64,000 nt of DNA from Owenia fusiformis (taxonomy: Eukaryota; Annelida; Polychaeta; Sabellida; Oweniidae), in the NCBI GenBank assembly GCA_903813345.2, contig CAIIXF020000008.1, forward strand, positions 16,228,822-16,292,821, written 5' to 3'. The notes beneath the pieces are model-generated. The model searched no databases. It saw only the letters and a list, made by a program, of their open reading frames with translations, and was not told where the DNA came from. The first letter of the stretch is position 1. The number at the start of each line of letters is the position of its first letter. Positions 1 to 11,987 of the stretch are shown piece by piece. Both the position numbers and the translations under genes were made by a program.

Positions 1-3000
1 TCTAAAGAAGCATATGTAGACTTACTACCAGTTTCTACTGCATCTATGAGAGCATCAGTATCTTTACTACGTATACAGTCAATTAGTTGTCTATGTGATC
101 TCTCTCCTGCACTGTCCATACGCCTGAGCCCAGGGATACGACTCCCACCCCCTGTAACAACAGTATTTGGTAGGGCTTTGCGTCCTTCAAATAGCAGGAT
201 GAGCAACAGGTCTACGAGTCTCATAGAGTCTAACATACACCTATAAAGTAGAAATGGAGAGTGATATAAAATGTTGTCACAACATGAGCATGTTCATACA
301 ATACATGGTAGATCATCAAACTGTTATACATCAAATAATTAGATTTAAATTTATAACATCGTTGTTTGAAACTAGGTTCATATATGATTGTATAGTTATT
401 AGCAATTCTCAAATGACTGCAGTACATGGTTGATTTAATGCTGGTGAAATTACTACAATACTTCACTGTAGGGGAACTACTTGTAAACTTTGTGAATTTT
501 GAATGTCACAAATCAATCATTGTTTTATGAAACAATGGACAGATTCAGAGAGTGATATTCATTTAAATCAAGTCATGAATATGCATGAAATTGTATGTAA
601 AAATTACATGTCATGATTCACGACCTGCTTCAGGTGCCCATACCACAAGTTTCTATGGCAACGGTAACTCTGACATAAAATAATATTTGTGCCTCAGATT
701 TCGTTGTAATAATAATGAATATTTGATGATACTCTGTATCAAATCTGGTGTTCTAACTCCAATTAGTTTCTGAGATAGGGCGTCTATTTGCGTTATTTGT
801 TGATCGCCCATTGTATCAATAAGGATGCCACCTAGTTGCAATTACAGGTGTTTGTTACAGACATTGATGCCAATCACAAACAAGGCATTAACATCAGAAT
901 TTCACCATCTGAATTTGCTACAAAAATATGTCACCACTTTCTGGTGGTGACATAAAAATGTTGGCTACAAATTTGTCACCACTATTTGCTAGATACGTAA
1001 AATTGTCTTAAGATAGTAAAGCATACCTCTCATCCCCCTGAAGAGAACTCTCAATGCAATCTGGCATATCTGACCTCAGCATATCATGAGTGACACCTGG
1101 TGAACCCCTGCATAACGTAGACAGTAAGCTAATCACTGTTGATACATTTGAACCAGATTTACTATCAGATGCACCACTAGCTCCCCCTGGTGTTCCCGAT
1201 AGTGAACTATTGAGGTTTGGACCGCCAGCGTTGGATAGTCGCAATAGAAGCCCTTCAACGAGACCATTTTGAGCCAGAGGGGCAGGATCAACTCCACGAC
1301 GTGTAAATCGGTCTGCTAGGGAGGCAAAACATCTCAGCGCACCGTCAGCGACCTGCAAAATGACAATAAACCACATCATTCAATGATACCTGAAAATCAC
1401 TTTTACAATGATTGGGTTTCAACACATAAAGACTACAGTGTATATACATTCATAACACAATGTACTCATTCACAATTTTCTTTATGTGAGAATGTTCATT
1501 GCTTTATGTATTACTGATATGGAGGAGAAAAGAAAATAACTTGTGGAGTAATAATAAAAACCTAGATTAAACACATCATCTTTCATATTATCTCATTCTT
1601 GTAACAGTTCATTACCCTTCAAGTATATCATGTTATTAAATCATATACCTATTTCTCAATTTCTTATTTTTTTCAAGTGGAAAACCATGATTGAATAAGT
1701 GTTTTGTATAAGAGATAATATTACGTAAGCTGCAACATAGAGCAGTTGCCTGGTTAGTATAAGTATGAGTTGATTTTCAGTGTTTATGTTGATTTATTTT
1801 CTATTTCTGGCCACATTCAAGGTTATTAAGATGCCTGATGAACTTAGCAGATAGAAAATCTCAGTAGGGATGTTCAGTGCATCATATGTACTAGTAATTA
1901 GTAAGTAGAAGAAAACATGATGAATTTCAGTTCCGACTCAAATATGCCTTCCTCAATCCCCCCCATCTTCGATACCCCAATTAATCAAAGCCATAAATTA
2001 AAGTCAAATCTCCTTTCTGATTCTTTGAATTTCAATGTAATAAAGAATAATAAAGAAAAGGAAAACCAATGGCCTAGGTTGATGATGAGATGTTAAATTG
2101 ACTGTTTCATTATGTCTGGAAATAATGAAAGAAATCCTTCAAAAAATGCAATGAAAAGGAATTTTTGATTTTTAATTTGGTCTTCCAAATAATCCATTAA
2201 TCTTTTCAAAACATGAGCAGAGAAGAACAGTAGCCTGATGGCCACATCATTATACTCCTTACATACATTTGCTTCTAGATTTCTAATGATTGAAAGAAAC
2301 AGAAATGTTTACATTATCTGTGTATATAAAGTTAATATCAGCTGACAGGTGGCAAGTTAATCAATGATGTCAAATCCTGCTTCAATTAACAACAAAATAC
2401 CAAAGGTGATTGGATGAAACAGATCATGTGATCCAAAAGAGGATATGGTCCCAGTACCCCCTTTGATCTATTTCGGGTTTTTCTAAGGTTATCAGATGAA
2501 CTCTGGGATTTCAAGTCCATGGTGAACTATAAAATATTATCAGGTGAAAACTGAATATTATCAGTCGAAGCTATTAAAGGTTTGTGATGCAGAGAACTTC
2601 CAGATAGTAGACCTGCAAATTGTGTATAAACCACATGTGAAATGTATCTTCTTATCCATTACTTCTATCTATTACACAAATCCAGAAATATACACAAAAT
2701 AATGCAGCTGCGATCCTTTACAGATTTACAGACCAATACAGAGTGACCCAAAAATATAACCACCTTGATGAATTACATAATTTCTCTAAATCTCAAAGCT
2801 ATCAATGCCATATAGGTGCACCACAATTTCATGCAAAAACTCTTGCATTTTATGCAAAGACTCTTAACCACAAAAATTCAACGAGATTCTACCATATATG
2901 AGGAAGTTACAAAAAATTATCAGTTGCATTTATTTGGGGTCACCATGTTAAAGCATTCAAGCATCAGTTCATTGCATAATCAATTTAACCTTCAACTTAT

Positions 3001-6000
3001 GGTATACTTTAGCTGAACTGCCATAAATATTAAGGACTATTATACCTGTTGCAATTTCTCAGTATGTTGTTTCAAGATCATAAATTCCAAAGGGGAATAA
3101 TAATACATCAATTGGTGTAATAGGATTTGGAGATAAGCTCCAAATGAACGCTTAAGTATACCTCGACTTCCTGGGAGTAAATCCTACATAATCTCACATA
3201 GTGTATGACACATATTCCCTCTCCTCGATGTCTGACATTGATGATTATCAATATAAAATGAATGTGGCTAATGATATGAATCATTTTCAATTTCAATTTT
3301 GAGAACCTCGTTTGAAGATATATTTTTTCCCTTCTTATTGCTTCATTTGACCCAATATGATATAAACAACCAAATGTTAATCTCGTCAAAGTTTGATAAT
3401 AGGGAGTTTAAGCTTGCAATGTTTTTCACAACCTAAACGTGAACGGAAAATATTTAAGTGATGCATTTGTATGGGCGATTGGTCATATGTATATGTTGGC
3501 GTTTCGATTTTATATGCAAGCTTAAACTCCCTTTTGATTGTGATGAAGCCAATGTTTGCAACTATCACTCCATTCAATTTGGTGCACACACATGAAAATT
3601 GCAATGTTTTGCCTTTCCACTATTCAGAATTGTTAAAATTCAGGAGTCAAGATCTCCACAAAAACATCTATACACATTTCACATCACCATGTAATTCATT
3701 ACATTCAACTTACAAATAGGTCCTCGTGTTTCAGAAGCGTGGACAATGATACAACGCAGGTCTCCAGGGATGGATCAGCTGGCTCCATCTTTCCACAGAG
3801 TCTAGACACTACAGACATGGCAGAGTGGAGCGTGTCCTTATGTACCTGTGAGCCGTGTTCTTGTATGAAGGTCAATACACAGTTGAGACCACCACTCTCA
3901 AACACAGCACCAGACTCCCTGCTACATACAAGCTCTAAGACCTGAAATACATACACAGTATATGTGACTAGACTGTAGCATTAAATTGTAGAGTCCCAAT
4001 ATAAAAATTTTCATGAAAATGATGATAGAAATCCGACGTGATCAACGCATAATTTAGACACTTCCATATCCAAGTCAGGGGTTGAGCAAGCCCCTTAGCC
4101 AATAATTCTTTCAAAATCGGGCAGTTTTTCACAATTCTGAGCATATTTCAAATTTGAAACCCCTGGGATTTTTTAAAAAGTGAACCCCTTGGCAAAAGCT
4201 GACAACGGTTTACAAGTTGTAAATCTTAACAGTATCTCACCTTGATGCACTGTTCAGCGAGATCTTTGCTGGTTCTTGATGACATCTCCACGACGATGAG
4301 TCTGTTACAAAGTGCCTTGACAGCACCATCTACAGCTACAATACGCCTCGTGCACTCCGCAGATACATCAAGGTAGTAGGTGATAGCACGAGCTGTCACC
4401 TCCAGGACATTATCGGGGGCCTGGTCATCTAGAAAGATACGACACAAGGCAGGGAGGAAGGTTCTGGGTGGACAACTGGAATGAAACAAGAACATTGCAA
4501 GATTTATGAGGAAAAACTGGATATTTTTGACTACATGAAAAAAAATAGTAGGTTGGGACCCCCCCCCCCCCCTATGTCTAGGTAGGCAGAAAAATATGGT
4601 ATGCGTGGCATCAATGTGAAGATTTAAATTGGTGAATTATATAAAATGGAAATGTTACAGCATTCTTCAAAATTTGAGATATTCTTTGATTACACATAAT
4701 AATGATTTGTTTCTCACAAAGGTAATGTTTCTCTTTTTCCATTTATTTAAAGATTTACCATAATTATGGTTAAACCAACCACAATCATTACCAGCCCGTT
4801 GGTCTTTGAGTTGGTCAATTTAATTTGCTAAATTACGTAGGCTGTGATTATTAAATAGTATATCTATTAGAGAAGAGGAATTGTTTCCTATTAACCACAA
4901 ACATAGCAACCAAAACACAAAACCAGATATAATATAAAATAATCCAAGATGTGTTATATAAATTGGCAATAACTTGATAATTACATCTCAGTATTTTGAC
5001 TCAGTTCATTTGATAACTGTAGTGTCTGAATTATTGCATTAAATATCAGGTGATTCCCCTATCTAAATAAGAGTAACTGAAACCTTGTTAATCTAGATGA
5101 TGAATCCAGACTAGATTTTGAGAGAGATGAAATTTGTTTGATAGGAAATGCAATGAATACATGTACTTAATTTGTTTGTTTGCGTAAATAACTTAGGTTA
5201 TTTGACTGAGTGGTTCACAACTCGTACAGAAGGTTGTGGTCTGTACTTATATGTCTGTGTATGAGTGCACATAAAAGAACACGGGGCTCCTTCTAGGAAA
5301 GGGTTTCTGGGTCTTATCTGTCTTCCAAGATAAGTTACATAAATTACGACCGTACATAATACGGGATATGCACAAAAGGTATTGCTTAGCTTCATGGGAA
5401 GTAAACTAAATACAATACAATACAAAGGAGAAACCTCTAACCACTGAATATCTTTCTGATACTTTCCCAACTAGAGGTGAGCTTCTAGAAAGGAACTGAT
5501 AGACGACTGTGATCTGAACATGACTAAATGTAGTTTAATGGTTCTTGAAATACATTATATAGAGCCTTACAACATGTCTTACATTCACATCAATGAGATC
5601 ATAAGTATTATATTGATAGATCAGATATAGTATGTTGCAAATAATATTTACACATGAGCATCCTGTTTACTTCCTTCTTTATTCCAAGCAGATTCAGATT
5701 GGTATTTAGGGCAGATATGTTAATTTAATAGGTGGAATATATGCATATGTGTTATTGTAAAAGAGCCAAGTCTTGAGAATATGCAGGCCAATAGCCAGGG
5801 GGAGGGGGGGGCTAGAGAACCCCCCCCCCCCTGCCAAAAAGCTGCACTTTTTCACCATTCTCAGCATTTGGTCAAATGTGATCCCCTTGCCAAAAGCTGG
5901 CTACGGATCTGACATGAACAGATTCTACAATGACACAATAGAGATAATTTATATGTGGTTTGTGTTAGGTGGTTAGTCACCCCTAGATACTTGTCAAACA

Positions 6001-9000
6001 TGCACTTTTTTCCCCATTCTCAGCACTTTTCAGTGATTTTGGACCAAATGGTATAATATGAGCCTCCTTAGAAAAAGATGACTACAGGGCTGACATGAAG
6101 AGGAGTTTCCCCTCCCCCAATATTTCTACAATGACATAATAGAGATAAGAGTTAATTTAGATGTGGCTGGTGCTAGAATGGTGGTTAGTCACCCCAAGAT
6201 ACTTGTCATAATTATGGATGCCTATCCCTATGTCATAACTAACCTAATTGCTTTACCATTAAAACTTAATTAAAGATGATTGGTTCTTTCCCTGAACATC
6301 TGATGCCACTTTCTTATACATGTAAATGTATTTAAAAATATGCACTCAGCAAGAGTTCATAAACTGCACTCTTTATATTACAGGAAAATCACTATTAAAT
6401 CAACAGTTATTGTCAGAGGATAATGTTCTCCTAGCTGTTGTGATCAGGGTATTGACAATAGACTAAAGCCAGATGACATATAAGTGATTATGAATTAATG
6501 AAATAATTTATTTCATAATTTTCACACATATTAAGAGCCATTGTGATTACAATCTGTTGTTTGATATTAACATTGTTACCACTATATTTTCCGATTTGTC
6601 TGTTCCTAACATTATAAATAAATAAAATAACAGCTGTCTTTTAAGGTATATGAAGCTTCTCGGTGATATCAACAAATAACATACGAGACTACTTTGAAAT
6701 GCAAAGGATATGACCTAGGGGATGGGGTAATAGGCAAACTTAAATGTTCATATCTACCTTAAAATGCAATGAAGATGACCTGGGGAGGGGGGGGGGTAAT
6801 GGACAATCTTAGATGTTCAATGAAATTCTAAACCCAAACGGATACTATATTTCTGACAATTCTTGTATTTGTGCCATAGCTTCGTCACAATTAAACCCCC
6901 CGCCCCACCCCCCTAACAATATAAGTGAAAGTTCGTAAGGAAAAAACAGAGAAGATGATGTCAAGGCCCCTGGCCCCCTGTTTATCTATTTGTTTTTTAC
7001 TTCAATAAAAGAAGTCTTGACAAAATGTTTCTGTATCATTCTGTAGCTATAGCATATCAAGGAAAGTGTATTTTCTTGAAATGTTTTGGAAGATTGCACA
7101 AGCCAGTAGTATGGTGAATATACATGTAAATACATAATCACATTGGAGATGATTTTTACACATTTGTTAGTAAGTTTAAAGTCCATTACCAGCTATTTCT
7201 GGTAGCTTGCTAATGTTAATTGGTGGAACAGCTGTTCATATGATAGCAATATGACCATGTGCCGCTATATTTTACCTTGATACTCAAACATTCTTTCTTG
7301 GAACCAGATTGATCATCATATATGAACATTAGAATATCTTTATGAATTGGTACTAGATCTTATGTTAATTACCCTTATTAACCTCCTAAATCCCAGGCTC
7401 TATAATCTGTTTGAAACCAGATAATTTCATTTTTGCCAGTTTTGACATTTTACTACATACAACTACAGGTGATGCTCAATTTAGTGAAATTAGTTAGTAG
7501 AGATCATTTCTACACATTTTGTGTAAATTGGTTGAAAAATGTTCAAATTAGAGCAATTTTAGTGATAAAAATTTGTGGCAGATTATCTCGTCACTCTGGG
7601 TCATTTCTTAGGTGACAAGAAATCTTGTCACTCTAGGTAGTCAAGAGGTTGAATGATTACTATATTTTAGGATGTATAATATGGTTATCCTTTTTCAGAT
7701 CTAGACTTCTGGAGTTTGTAAGTTATATTATAAGAGGGGACACAGGGTAATTAATACAGAATTTTATACCAGAAATTAAAATCAAGAGTTTTTTCATTTA
7801 TTGGTATAATATTACAGATATGATTTGAACTGTTTTGGCATGCTCTATGATTAAATAGTAATGGACCCATGGGTTTCAAGAATTTCTGCTTTGGCACATA
7901 CATACATGTTTTTTTTTTATAAATTTGTTGTCATGGTAAATCATTAGCTATAATGAAATTGTTATATTTATAATACAGAAGGCTGGTTCATAAGGACATC
8001 ACTCATGTTTTTTCAGAATGCTGCTTCAGTGTTTTTTAATTTAATTGTTTGTAAGTCACACTCAACTGGTAAACAGCATCATAAAACATTACAACATGAG
8101 TAATCAGCACGAAACATAAACATGACTGTTTTGTTTAATTTTTATCTTGAGACTGCACTAATGTTTCACTGTAGTCATCTTAACCCTGAGTTCAAACCTT
8201 CTTTGTTTGGTTTATTTTTATCACCAGAAACTGCATAAATTAACCTCGAGATATGTTTAATAGCAAATAATGATAAAATAACTAGTAAATTAGTCATACA
8301 TCTGTGTGTGTTTTTACTGGCGTAATTTCCATTCAGGCCAACTGACATTCATATCAAATCCATTTCTCATATCATCTTTTGTCAATTTAGGTTGCAACTG
8401 ACCCTGTACCAAAATCAATGTCAATATGATGACTAAGAAAGTGTGTAACATTGTCTTAAATAAAAACAACTGTATGTATGACTGTACATGTACTTAAATC
8501 CAAAATTATATGAATTGTCTACAGATGTGAAATTTTAATAATTAAAATTGAATCTTGGAGAACAGTTCATAGTTTATAGTATCACTGTTATGAACATGGT
8601 AGAGTACCCGAGCACTTATTACCTATTAAACAGGGGTCATTAAAAGAAACTTTGTATAGGTAAGAATTCGTAAAGTCCATAGATACCGTAGGGCTATGCA
8701 CATTTTCCCTCAAGCAAAGGGAGTGGGTACGGAAGCTTTTGTACCTAGCCCTAAGGTATTTATTACTCAATATAATAACTGTTTGGAGGTCTTGGTTCAA
8801 ACATTGCAAAATTGTCACTTAATTTCCTACTTCTGGTATAGCGCTTAGCACTGAACGAAACACTTAGTATAGACCAGGTATTGTATCGACGAATAGATAC
8901 CGGTTGAAATATTGACTAAATGTTCACAGATTGTAGAAGGCTTGAATACAGTCATGTTTGATTCACGCATCTGCATGGGAACACTGAACGTACCTTTCAA

Positions 9001-9133
9001 AGCAGCGATCCACATTATCAGACATAAGCAGGAGCATACAGAGCTGTTCCAAGGCAATCAGCTGCATATCCCTCTCCTCTCCTTGGCCCATCTGTAGCCA
9101 TTCTAACAGAGTCTCTGGATCAACCTCTGCCAT
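1..9133 (-). CDS. HECTD1: HECTD1 E3 ubiquitin ligase, N-terminal part (five coding exons; continues off the left edge)
   Basis: The five exons splice to about 380 codons that match the start of the HECT-domain E3 ubiquitin ligase HECTD1 closely: armadillo/HEAT-type repeats with hallmark strings such as [50 protein letters not shown] and [11 protein letters not shown]. Exons are 9133-8994, 4475-4241, 3941-3714, 1352-1027 and 240 to 29 or 26. All introns are GT-AG and the phases agree (2, 0, 0, 2, 1). The last exon ends just before the region that in vertebrate HECTD1 enters the ankyrin repeats. The ankyrin, SUN-like and catalytic HECT parts lie beyond position 1; the vertebrate protein is about 2,600 residues. 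Known role: ubiquitin transfer in cytoplasmic signalling and development. The start is the ATG at 9133, which gives the conserved MA-VDP-TLLEW N-terminus. No lesion is seen, so the gene looks functional. Identification is from recalled family sequence, not a search. Confidence 0.96.
26..240 (-). CDS. HECTD1: HECTD1 coding exon 5 (linker ahead of the ankyrin repeats)
   Basis: The acceptor is TTTATAG before 240. The first base completes an arginine codon split as AG|G. The translation runs [14 protein letters not shown], then [25 protein letters not shown] and [18 protein letters not shown], all diagnostic of HECTD1. The donor is ambiguous: GTAGTA after position 29 or GTAAGT after position 26. 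Both leave phase 1 and differ by one residue (NAGNAG-like choice at the donor). Confidence 0.94.
241..1026 (-). other. HECTD1 intron 4
   Basis: AT-rich non-coding sequence between exons 4 and 5. The 62-codon open frame on the minus strand at 653-841 has no recognisable domain and no splice support. No repeat with clear ends was seen. Confidence 0.8.
1027..1352 (-). CDS. HECTD1: HECTD1 coding exon 4 (armadillo/HEAT region)
   Basis: The acceptor TTTTGCAG precedes 1352 and the donor GAGAG|GTATGC follows 1027. It encodes [20 protein letters not shown], a Ser/Gly/Asn-rich variable loop, then [20 protein letters not shown] and [10 protein letters not shown]. The variable loop is at the place where vertebrate HECTD1 also has low-complexity sequence. 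It leaves in phase 2. Confidence 0.95.
1353..3713 (-). other. HECTD1 intron 3
   Basis: 2.4 kb of AT-rich intron. The only structure noticed is the inverted repeat at 3401-3532, listed separately. No exon-like conserved coding stretch was found on either strand. Confidence 0.75.
3401..3532. repeat. Inverted repeat with perfect 18-bp arms in HECTD1 intron 3
   Basis: AGGGAGTTTAAGCTTGCA at 3401 is repeated inverted as TGCAAGCTTAAACTCCCT at 3515, with about 95 bp between. It could be a small MITE or the remnant of a foldback. No target-site duplication was identified. Confidence 0.6.
3714..3941 (-). CDS. HECTD1: HECTD1 coding exon 3 (armadillo/HEAT region)
   Basis: Acceptor ATTTCAG, donor TTT|GTAAGT. 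The 228 bases are exactly 76 codons (phase 0 on both sides). The translation contains [40 protein letters not shown] and LSTLLKHED, all hallmark HECTD1 sequence. Confidence 0.96.
3942..4240. repeat. HECTD1 intron 2 with a degenerate copy of dispersed family R1
   Basis: The stretch near 4070-4205 has the R1 signature: TAGCCAAT, a tract reading TTTCAAAATCGGGCAGTTTT, TTCTGAGCA, then two CCCCTTGG/CCCCTGGG-type blocks. Better preserved R1 copies are at 19889-20012 and 44259-44440. Confidence 0.55.
4241..4475 (-). CDS. HECTD1: HECTD1 coding exon 2 (armadillo/HEAT region)
   Basis: Acceptor TTCCAG before 4475, donor AAG|GTGAGA after 4241. The first base completes the AG|T serine codon split with exon 1. 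The translation [40 protein letters not shown], then [12 protein letters not shown] and LAEQCIKV is close to the vertebrate protein. Confidence 0.97.
5785..6215. repeat. R1-related repeat, locally duplicated
   Basis: Two diverged direct copies about 215 bp apart share CAATGACA(C/T)AATAGAGATA, GGTGGTTAGTCACCCC and AGATACTTGTCA. Both are preceded by R1-like text (CCATTCTCAGCA, GCACTTTT) beside poly-C or poly-G tracts. Confidence 0.6.
8683..8760. repeat. Small hairpin element (MITE-like)
   Basis: ATACCGTAGGGCTA at the left pairs with TAGCCCTAAGGTAT at the right, and TTCCCTCAAGCAAAGGGAG forms an inner hairpin. The length of about 78 bp suggests a tiny MITE or solo hairpin. Confidence 0.5.
8994..9133 (-). 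CDS. HECTD1: HECTD1 coding exon 1 (initiator exon)
   Basis: Starts with the ATG at 9133-9131 in the context CCAAGATGG, a fair Kozak match. It encodes [20 protein letters not shown], then [20 protein letters not shown] and RCFE, the conserved HECTD1 N-terminus. It ends in TTTGAAAG|GTACGT with phase 2. In-frame extension upstream is not supported. Confidence 0.97.
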
Positions 9134-9250
9134 CTTGGCCGAATAATTGGCCCAATGACACCCAGAGGTCTATGATCCTTCTACTTCTAGCTTCTATTTA
9201 CCACTTATAGTGGGATGATGTCAATGAATCATTTCAGGTGAGATGGTGAT
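9134..9250 (-). other. HECTD1: HECTD1 5' UTR segment, probable start of exon at 9250
   Basis: On the minus strand a pyrimidine-rich stretch ending CATTTTGCTTTTAG precedes 9250. This suggests a splice acceptor joining an upstream non-coding exon. Between it and the start codon there is a four-codon upstream ATG frame (ATG ATT CAT TGA). The distal first exon was not identified. Confidence 0.5.
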
Positions 9251-10455
9251 CTAAAAGCAAAATGAAAATGAAGAAATTATGAACAATTTGGTAAAATATA
9301 TTGAGTAAATACACACCTGTACTGTATCCTGTTCCCTATATATAAAGTGCAATGTTGTATTTGAAGACTTTAACCTTTGCTGTTACTGTGAAGTACAATA
9401 CACCCACATTTCTTAAGTTTGTATTTGTAGCATTGTAGGTCTACTTTCATAATCACCCCCTCCCCCGCCAAAATTTCTTTCAAAATCATGCAGTTTTTCA
9501 CCATTCTGAGCACTTTTTAAGTGATTTTTTGGACCATAATTGTCAGAGGTGAACCCCCATGAATGAACACAGAAGTGGTTTTTAGAGCAAATTCTGAGAT
9601 TCTCTTGATAGAAATATACACTGAAAAGGAACATTCTAAATAGTTCTTTGTGCTTTTTTAAAACATTTAATTGTACCTCATTACATTGAAATATTGTAAC
9701 ATTTGACTCTGTGAAGTATTGCTTCCTCAAATTGATAATTTTGTATATGTTCTAGTTTTTCACTGCAATTTCCACATGCCAGTTCATATGGTTGAGAGAC
9801 TAGCTTCTAGTCAGTCAGTCAGATGCATACTACAAAAGCCTTTCAAATGACACAAGCATCGGCAAACTCGACACGTGCCTTCAGCCGTGCAGCCAATCTG
9901 ATTCAAAGCCGCAGTTTTTAAACTTATAGAAAATCTGGAACTGCCATTTACATAGTTCTTGCTTTTGGAGGTTGGCCTTTAAATCACGTGTTTGTTATTT
10001 ACAACCAATTTGATTCGTCTGTCGATTCCACCAATTTTAAATCGAAAGCACCCTATACCAAATTTGATGGCGATCTATGATGCAAGAAGAGAGGGCCATG
10101 ATATTCCATGATGACAAAATTTCCCTGCTCAGTGTTCATCACCCTAATTTCCTGATTTTGAGAGAGTATTTGAGAGAAACAATAAAAGGTCAGTGAGACA
10201 AATTAGAAGGTGGTGCCAAATTACTACAGAAGTTGATTTTGAACTGTGAAGTACAGACATGACATGACCAAAAATCGCCAAAAGGCCAAGCGACATTCTA
10301 CATTTTTTCCAAGCTTAGTTTTCAAATAGATCAGTACCTGACCTGTCCTTTAAAAGTGATCCTCACTTTATCAATCAAACACATACTAGACTTGCACTGG
10401 GCTCCGCCAGTGCAGGAAGAGGGAAAAGTGTTTTATTCGTGCAAAAATCACATCA
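9251..10455. other. Non-coding stretch upstream of HECTD1, with an R1 copy
   Basis: It contains an R1-type repeat at about 9450-9560 (CCCCCTCCCCCGCCAAAATT, TTTCACCATTCTGAGCA, then GAACCCCC). The rest is unassigned AT-rich sequence. It may be HECTD1 first-intron sequence if a distal non-coding exon exists. Confidence 0.6.
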
Positions 10456-11987
10456 CTTACTACTATCTTTTTCATGACCTGGCTGCGTCGGTAGAACTTG
10501 AAATATAAGAGCTACCTAAAGATTGGGAGTCTTACTTACCTTTTAGAGGTTAGAACATGCATTTTAATGAAACCATATCACATTTGTTTTGTTCATGATG
10601 AAGCATAAGCACAGTACTTGATTGAAATTTGTGTAAATGCTTTTTTGACTTTTCGATTTTTCCTTGTGTTGACTTCCGGGAAGGCATTGCCCCTATCATG
10701 AAATAATGCTTGACCCTTGAACTTTAATTTGGTAACATGTCATTCAACTATGTCTGATATGAAAATAATAAGTATATTAAAAAAAGAATGTTTTGCAGTT
10801 GTTTGTAGACAAGTTTAGGACAATGCAGAGGAGGATGGCCTGTTCTAAGATAGAAGAAACTGCATGATTTACATTGGAACTATTAGTCTGAACAAAATGC
10901 TGCACAGAAAGTATGAATGTGTCGTCTGCTGTATTAGTCTATTAATACAGTAGGACCTGTTTGTGATGCTTTATAATTTAGACCAATATATAAAAGAATA
11001 CACATACGTGTAAATCATAAATCAACGAACATTCAATTTTCAAATTATGTTCTTAATTTTTCGTATTGAAGCGTCCAGAACTTATCATTCATTTTCACAT
11101 TCAGTATTTTAATTCTAGGATATTATCGTCAATATTTCTACAACGTTGGAGAATGTATTACACATTGCACACTTGAAATACCTACCTCGTTACAGTTCTG
11201 AATATCTATTATCTAAGGATTCTTTTAACGCAGCTGAATCACCAATTGTATCGGTTAATTGGCAGAACGAAGAGATTATTGTTTTACATCAGGAATATTT
11301 CACCACTTTTGAAGATGTCGGAAGGGGAATCCCCTTTTACCAGACGAAAGAATTTTGCGATTAAAAACGAAAATTTCCTCTTTCTGCCGATTAACCTATA
11401 TGATTGTGGATTCAACTGCATAAAAAGAATTCTAAAACCCAGTTAGTTTAATGTAGTTGAATCCCTAATCGTAAGGATTAATCGGCAGAACGAGGCAATT
11501 TTCGTTTTTAATCACAAAATTCCTCCATCTAGACTCAAGGAGGATTGGCTCCCAGAATGCCATTGGTATCTTAGGATATTCCCCTTCCAACATCTTGAAA
11601 AGTGCTGAAATATTTCCTGATGTAAAACAAAAATCTCTTCGATCTGCCGATAAAACTATATAATTGGTGATTCAACTACACAAAAATAATTCTAAAATAC
11701 TAAGGAAGTATTGAGGTAGGTAGTTTTGGTGAAGGAGGTGTGGATTATTCTCCCATGTTGTAGAAACACTGCCTGAACAATCATTGGCATACAGGACTAT
11801 AAGTCCTTGAATTGGATAACTTGGACATTGTGCTAAATGCTCAATGGTTGACGCACTAAGGTGATAGGGTTTCAATGAAATGTGTGTTCTAACTTCTAGA
11901 AGGTAAATAAGACTGCCAATTTTTAGGTAACTCTTATATTTCAAGTTCCACCAACGTAGTCAGGCCATGAAAAAAGTAGTATAGTGC
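10456..11987. mobile_element. Diverged long foldback (non-autonomous DNA element)
   Basis: The left arm at about 10456-10650 (for example CATGACCTGGCTGCGTCGGT and GAACTTGAAATATAAGAG) recurs inverted at about 11800-11987 (CCAACGTAGTCAGGCCATG, TCTTATATTTCAAGTTC). The arms are diverged. Inside, a second inverted pair at 11146-11345 and 11565-11745 sits next to the outer right arm, as if the left arm had been split by about 500 bp of later sequence. No transposase frame is present. Confidence 0.65.
11146..11745. repeat. Inner palindrome of the foldback
   Basis: Arms carry TTGGCAGAACGAAGAGAT, TTTTACATCAGGAATATTTC and GAAGATGTCGGAAGGGGAAT on the left, and the inverse (CCCCTTCCAACATCTTGAAA, GAAATATTTCCTGATGTAAA) on the right. 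A third, smaller inverted pair around TCTGCCGATTAA and TTAATCGGCAGA is nested between them. Two short open frames at 11146-11446 are by-products. Confidence 0.7.

Larger units (their letters stand above)
4476..8993 (-). other. HECTD1 intron 1 (4.5 kb)
   Basis: Long intron after the first coding exon. It holds C- and G-homopolymer runs (near 4560, 5820 and 6786), R1-related repeats at about 5785-6215 and a hairpin at 8683-8760. No other coding sequence is supported. Confidence 0.75.

Noticed and set aside
653-841. 62-codon minus-strand frame in HECTD1 intron 4 as an extra exon
   Set aside because: Exons 4 and 5 join directly in phase with the known protein, leaving no room for it.
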